64,000 nucleotides of DNA from an uncultured Lachnospira sp. Its GTDB lineage: Bacteria; Bacillota; Clostridia; Lachnospirales; Lachnospiraceae. Below are positions 61,909 to 64,000 of this stretch, piece after piece. The notes beneath the pieces are model-generated. The model saw only the letters and a list, made by a program, of their open reading frames with translations, was not told the DNA's origin and ran no database searches. Each line of letters begins with the position of its first letter. The first letter of the stretch is position 1. The position numbers were made by a program, and so were the translations under genes. The DNA lies in assembly GCA_934359185.1 (NCBI GenBank), contig CAKRLE010000012.1:1-64000 (forward strand), given 5' to 3'.

Positions 61909-62547
61909 TTAAAGAAGAGTCTTAACGTATTCAGCAATTTTCTCATCTTTGCAGTTAGCAAAGAAAAGATCCTTGAACTTCTCACCTGCAACAGCACCTT
62001 TTACGAGATCCTGGTCAAGTTCTTTTAATACGGCAACAAGATCCTGCTTTAATGTGACAGCTCTTACACCATCAAGAATTTTTTTGTTACGCTGTTCTGG
62101 AACAACTCTTTCCTTTGGATATCCTCCGCCTGGTTCGCCCTCAAATAACTTTTCGAAGATGTATGTAAGATTAAGTTCAGCTCCCCATCCAAAACCTTTT
62201 GCAAATGGAAGTGAAATAGCGTTGCCATCATTAATCTGCATGAACATATAAGCGTCTGAAGGGTCAACAACGTGTCCGCATAATACACCAGGGAATGAGT
62301 TGAGTGCAAGCATAGCACCTTCACCTGTACCACAACCTGTTACTACGAAATCAGCAGCACCACTGTTGATAAGGATAGCTGCAAGAATACCATTCTGTAC
62401 ATATGTTAATGATGCAGCGTCATCTGCACTATACATACCATAGTTATCAACAGTATGTCCCTTGCTCTCAGCAACTTTCTTTAAACTTGTGTAGATAAGC
62501 TCATTCTTGGCAGCCTGGCTGTTCTCATTGATTAAAGCGATTCTCAT
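61909..62547 (-). CDS. RpiB/LacA/LacB-family isomerase, possibly DhuI-like
   Basis: A 212-residue protein of the RpiB/LacAB sugar isomerase fold: I-N-E-N-S-Q, T-G-C-G-T-G-E-G with the catalytic-site Cys (about 92), and a C-terminal extension of about 60 residues. Ordinary RpiB is about 150 residues. The longer form recalls DhuI, which converts 4-deoxy-L-threo-5-hexosulose-uronate in unsaturated uronate breakdown, and the pectinesterase nearby fits that role. Ribose-5-phosphate isomerase activity cannot be excluded. GAGG lies ten bases before the ATG. Confidence 0.8.
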   Translation of the reverse strand: MRIALINENSQAAKNELIYTSLKKVAESKGHTVDNYGMYSADDAASLTYVQNGILAAILINSGAADFVVTGCGTGEGAMLALNSFPGVLCGHVVDPSDAYMFMQINDGNAISLPFAKGFGWGAELNLTYIFEKLFEGEPGGGYPKERVVPEQRNKKILDGVRAVTLKQDLVAVLKELDQDLVKGAVAGEKFKDLFFANCKDEKIAEYVKTLL

Positions 62548-62703
62548 GAATAATAAACCTCATCTTTCTAAATATTAATATCGCATAGATACACGATATA
62601 CTTCACATTTAATATAAGCAAATATGGATTTTTTGTCAATGACAAAGTGGAATGTCTATGATAGAATAAAAACAGTGTAAAAAGATTTGATGGAGGCTGT
62701 TTG

Positions 62704-63579
62704 ATGGCAGATAATAAAGATACTCAGGCACTTTTTATGGAAGGGCTTAACGAACTTAAAGAATATGCTAAGGTTAATGGTAATATAGTATCCAGGGATG
62801 ATGTTGACGGATATTTCAAAGGTATTGTATTAGATGATGCAAAACGTAATATGATATACGGATATCTCATGGCCAATAACATTAAAGTGACAGGTGAGGA
62901 TGCTTTTAATAATGATTTCATGACACTTATGGAGACTTCGGAGGATGAGGAAATTTCAGATGAAGTTGTTATGTTAAGTGATGAAGATTATAAGAAAGAT
63001 GAGGAGTTTGTCTCAATTTATCTTGAAGACATTGGTAAGATTGAGAAGATGTCAGATACAACAAGAGCATTTCTTCTTATGAATATTGTCGAGGATAATG
63101 ATAAGGAATCTTTAAAGCTTTTATCGGAATCATTTCTTTCAGATATAGTTGGATGGATTGAACCATTCAGAAGAAAAGGTGTATTATCAGGAGATCTTAT
63201 ACAGGAAGCTAATCTTGCAATGATGGGATACATAAGTGAGCAGAGATTTCTGAATAATTATGAATGGAAAGATAAGATAAAAGAGGGAAGTACAGACGAC
63301 CTTCTGTATGTTCTTAAAGGAATACAGGATGAAGTAAAAGGAGAAGTTGAGGGGTGTCTTTCAATGCTTATAGATGAGCAGAGTGCATCTAATAAAGTGA
63401 CTGGCAAGGTACTTGGCAAGGTTAATCTTGTTAATGACTGGGCATCACGCCTGAAGGAAGAATTTGGAAGAAAGCCTACCGTTTCAGAAGTTGCAGATAA
63501 GATGGGTGTATCGGTTGATACTGTAAAAGAAGCTATACAACTATCTGCTGAGAATATAGAGAATATTGCAGGAGAATAG
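62704..63579 (+). CDS. Degenerate sigma-70-like protein lacking regions 2.4 and 4
   Basis: A 291-residue acidic protein. The N terminus (about 10-65) resembles sigma region 1.1. D-E-E-F-V-S-I-Y-L-E-D-I-G (about 100-112) matches region 1.2, G-D-L-I-Q-E-A-N-L-A (about 160) matches region 2.1-2.2, and G-R-K-P-T-V-S-E-V-A-D-K-M-G-V-S (about 258-273) matches region 3.0-3.1. The aromatic F-S-T-Y-A-x-W-W-I-R stretch of regions 2.3-2.4 and the whole of region 4 are missing. GGAGG seven bases before ATG 62704 sets the start. The next gene begins three bases after the stop. Confidence 0.75.
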   Translation: MADNKDTQALFMEGLNELKEYAKVNGNIVSRDDVDGYFKGIVLDDAKRNMIYGYLMANNIKVTGEDAFNNDFMTLMETSEDEEISDEVVMLSDEDYKKDEEFVSIYLEDIGKIEKMSDTTRAFLLMNIVEDNDKESLKLLSESFLSDIVGWIEPFRRKGVLSGDLIQEANLAMMGYISEQRFLNNYEWKDKIKEGSTDDLLYVLKGIQDEVKGEVEGCLSMLIDEQSASNKVTGKVLGKVNLVNDWASRLKEEFGRKPTVSEVADKMGVSVDTVKEAIQLSAENIENIAGE

Positions 63580-63582
63580 AAG

Positions 63583-64000
63583 ATGATAAGGTGCTATAAC
63601 TGCGGTGCTGATATTGGAGAGAATGAAGTAGAGTGTCCTTACTGCCATGCATCACAGCATGAGAATGCGGAGAAGAAGTATATGAATGATCTGTATTCGA
63701 TGAATGATACAATGGATCAGATGGATGACAATGCAATCCGTACAGAATTAAAGACAACCTTGAAGCGTTCAATTATAATGGCTGCTATATTTGCTGTATG
63801 TATTGTATCAGGTTCATTAATTGGCGTGGCAAAATATAAAAGCTATCATGATAACTCTAAAGAAAGAAGAGAAATAATCGAATCATATGAATGGTATGAC
63901 AATAATATAGATAAGCTTGACGAAATGTATAATGCAGGTGATTTCGCCCAAATAGACGATTTCTTATCTTCTGAGGATATATATAAGAATGGGAAAGCAG
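63583..64000 (+). CDS. Zinc-ribbon membrane protein (5' part; runs off the window)
   Basis: The frame is open to the window end; 139 residues are visible. It starts with a zinc ribbon C-Y-N-C...C-P-Y-C (residues 4-21), then a charged stretch, one membrane segment (about 65-85) and a helical extracytoplasmic part with aromatic residues. ATG 63583 has GGAG inside the preceding gene (63571-63574). The orientation, a cytoplasmic zinc ribbon with an outside domain, would suit a sensor or anti-sigma-like partner of the coupled sigma-like protein, but this is inference. Confidence 0.75.
   Translation, partial: MIRCYNCGADIGENEVECPYCHASQHENAEKKYMNDLYSMNDTMDQMDDNAIRTELKTTLKRSIIMAAIFAVCIVSGSLIGVAKYKSYHDNSKERREIIESYEWYDNNIDKLDEMYNAGDFAQIDDFLSSEDIYKNGKA

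Overview
The window is a low-GC, gene-dense bacterial chromosome segment with short intergenic gaps, purine-rich ribosome binding sites and sigma-A type promoters. Gene content points to a Clostridia/Lachnospiraceae bacterium: a T-box leader, a DUF5688 protein, spore-family genes (gpr, spoIIP, a SpoVB-like flippase, GerMN) and a glycolytic block next to secG-rnr-smpB-ssrA. The pectinesterase together with an RpiB/DhuI-like isomerase recalls pectin-degrading Lachnospira (Eubacterium) eligens relatives; that placement is inference from gene content. No insertion sequence, prophage, CRISPR array or rRNA was found.

Layout. 1-2.6 kb: 3' end of a gene encoding heptad (21-bp) repeats, a UvrD-type helicase and a DUF1292 protein. 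2.7-6.9 kb: an Lrp/AsnC regulator, then a MoxR ATPase - DUF58 - DUF4129 membrane operon. 6.9-9.0 kb: leucine T-box and leuA. 9.1-17.3 kb: maf, a HAD phosphatase, a small acidic protein, rlmH, a membrane-anchored PpiC isomerase, a type IIA topoisomerase pair and a DUF1275 membrane protein. 17.3-21.5 kb (minus strand): yfhO-argH. 21.6-31.3 kb: comEA, a two-component system, a GerMN lipoprotein, comEC, holA, rpsT (minus), gpr and spoIIP, an expanded form of the Bacillus comE-holA-rpsT-gpr-spoIIP neighbourhood. 31.3-40.8 kb: DUF5688, tRNA-Arg(CCG), an RluF-like synthase, ligA, metA (acetyl-CoA type), a ferritin-like protein, a SpoVB/MurJ-like flippase, a cysteine desulfurase and a HisJ-type PHP phosphatase. 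40.9-51.3 kb: a Na/Pi cotransporter, gap-pgk-tpiA-gpmI, then secG-rnr-smpB-ssrA (tmRNA). 51.3-56.3 kb: a sugar-diacid/glycerate module (CdaR-type regulator, GntP permease, tartronate semialdehyde reductase, glycerate 2-kinase). 56.4-60.3 kb: an unknown membrane protein, a second two-component system and a lipoprotein. 60.3-64 kb: a signal-less pectinesterase, a GNAT acetyltransferase, an RpiB/DhuI-like isomerase, a degenerate sigma-70-like protein and the start of a zinc-ribbon membrane protein.

How parts fit together. Glycerate 2-kinase output (2-phosphoglycerate) enters glycolysis at the step handled by gpmI. The pectinesterase and DhuI-like isomerase would act at two points of intracellular pectin-oligomer catabolism. 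rnr, smpB and ssrA together form the trans-translation and RNA-quality-control set.

The points most worth a second look are: the sigma-70-like protein that appears to lack promoter-recognition regions 2.4 and 4 and is coupled to a zinc-ribbon membrane protein; comEC with a likely ATT start; the topoisomerase A subunit without a GyrA box; the two-component system and GerMN lipoprotein set inside the comE locus; the candidate DhuI; and tandem palindromes before the gntP gene. No clearly new defence or mobile system was seen.
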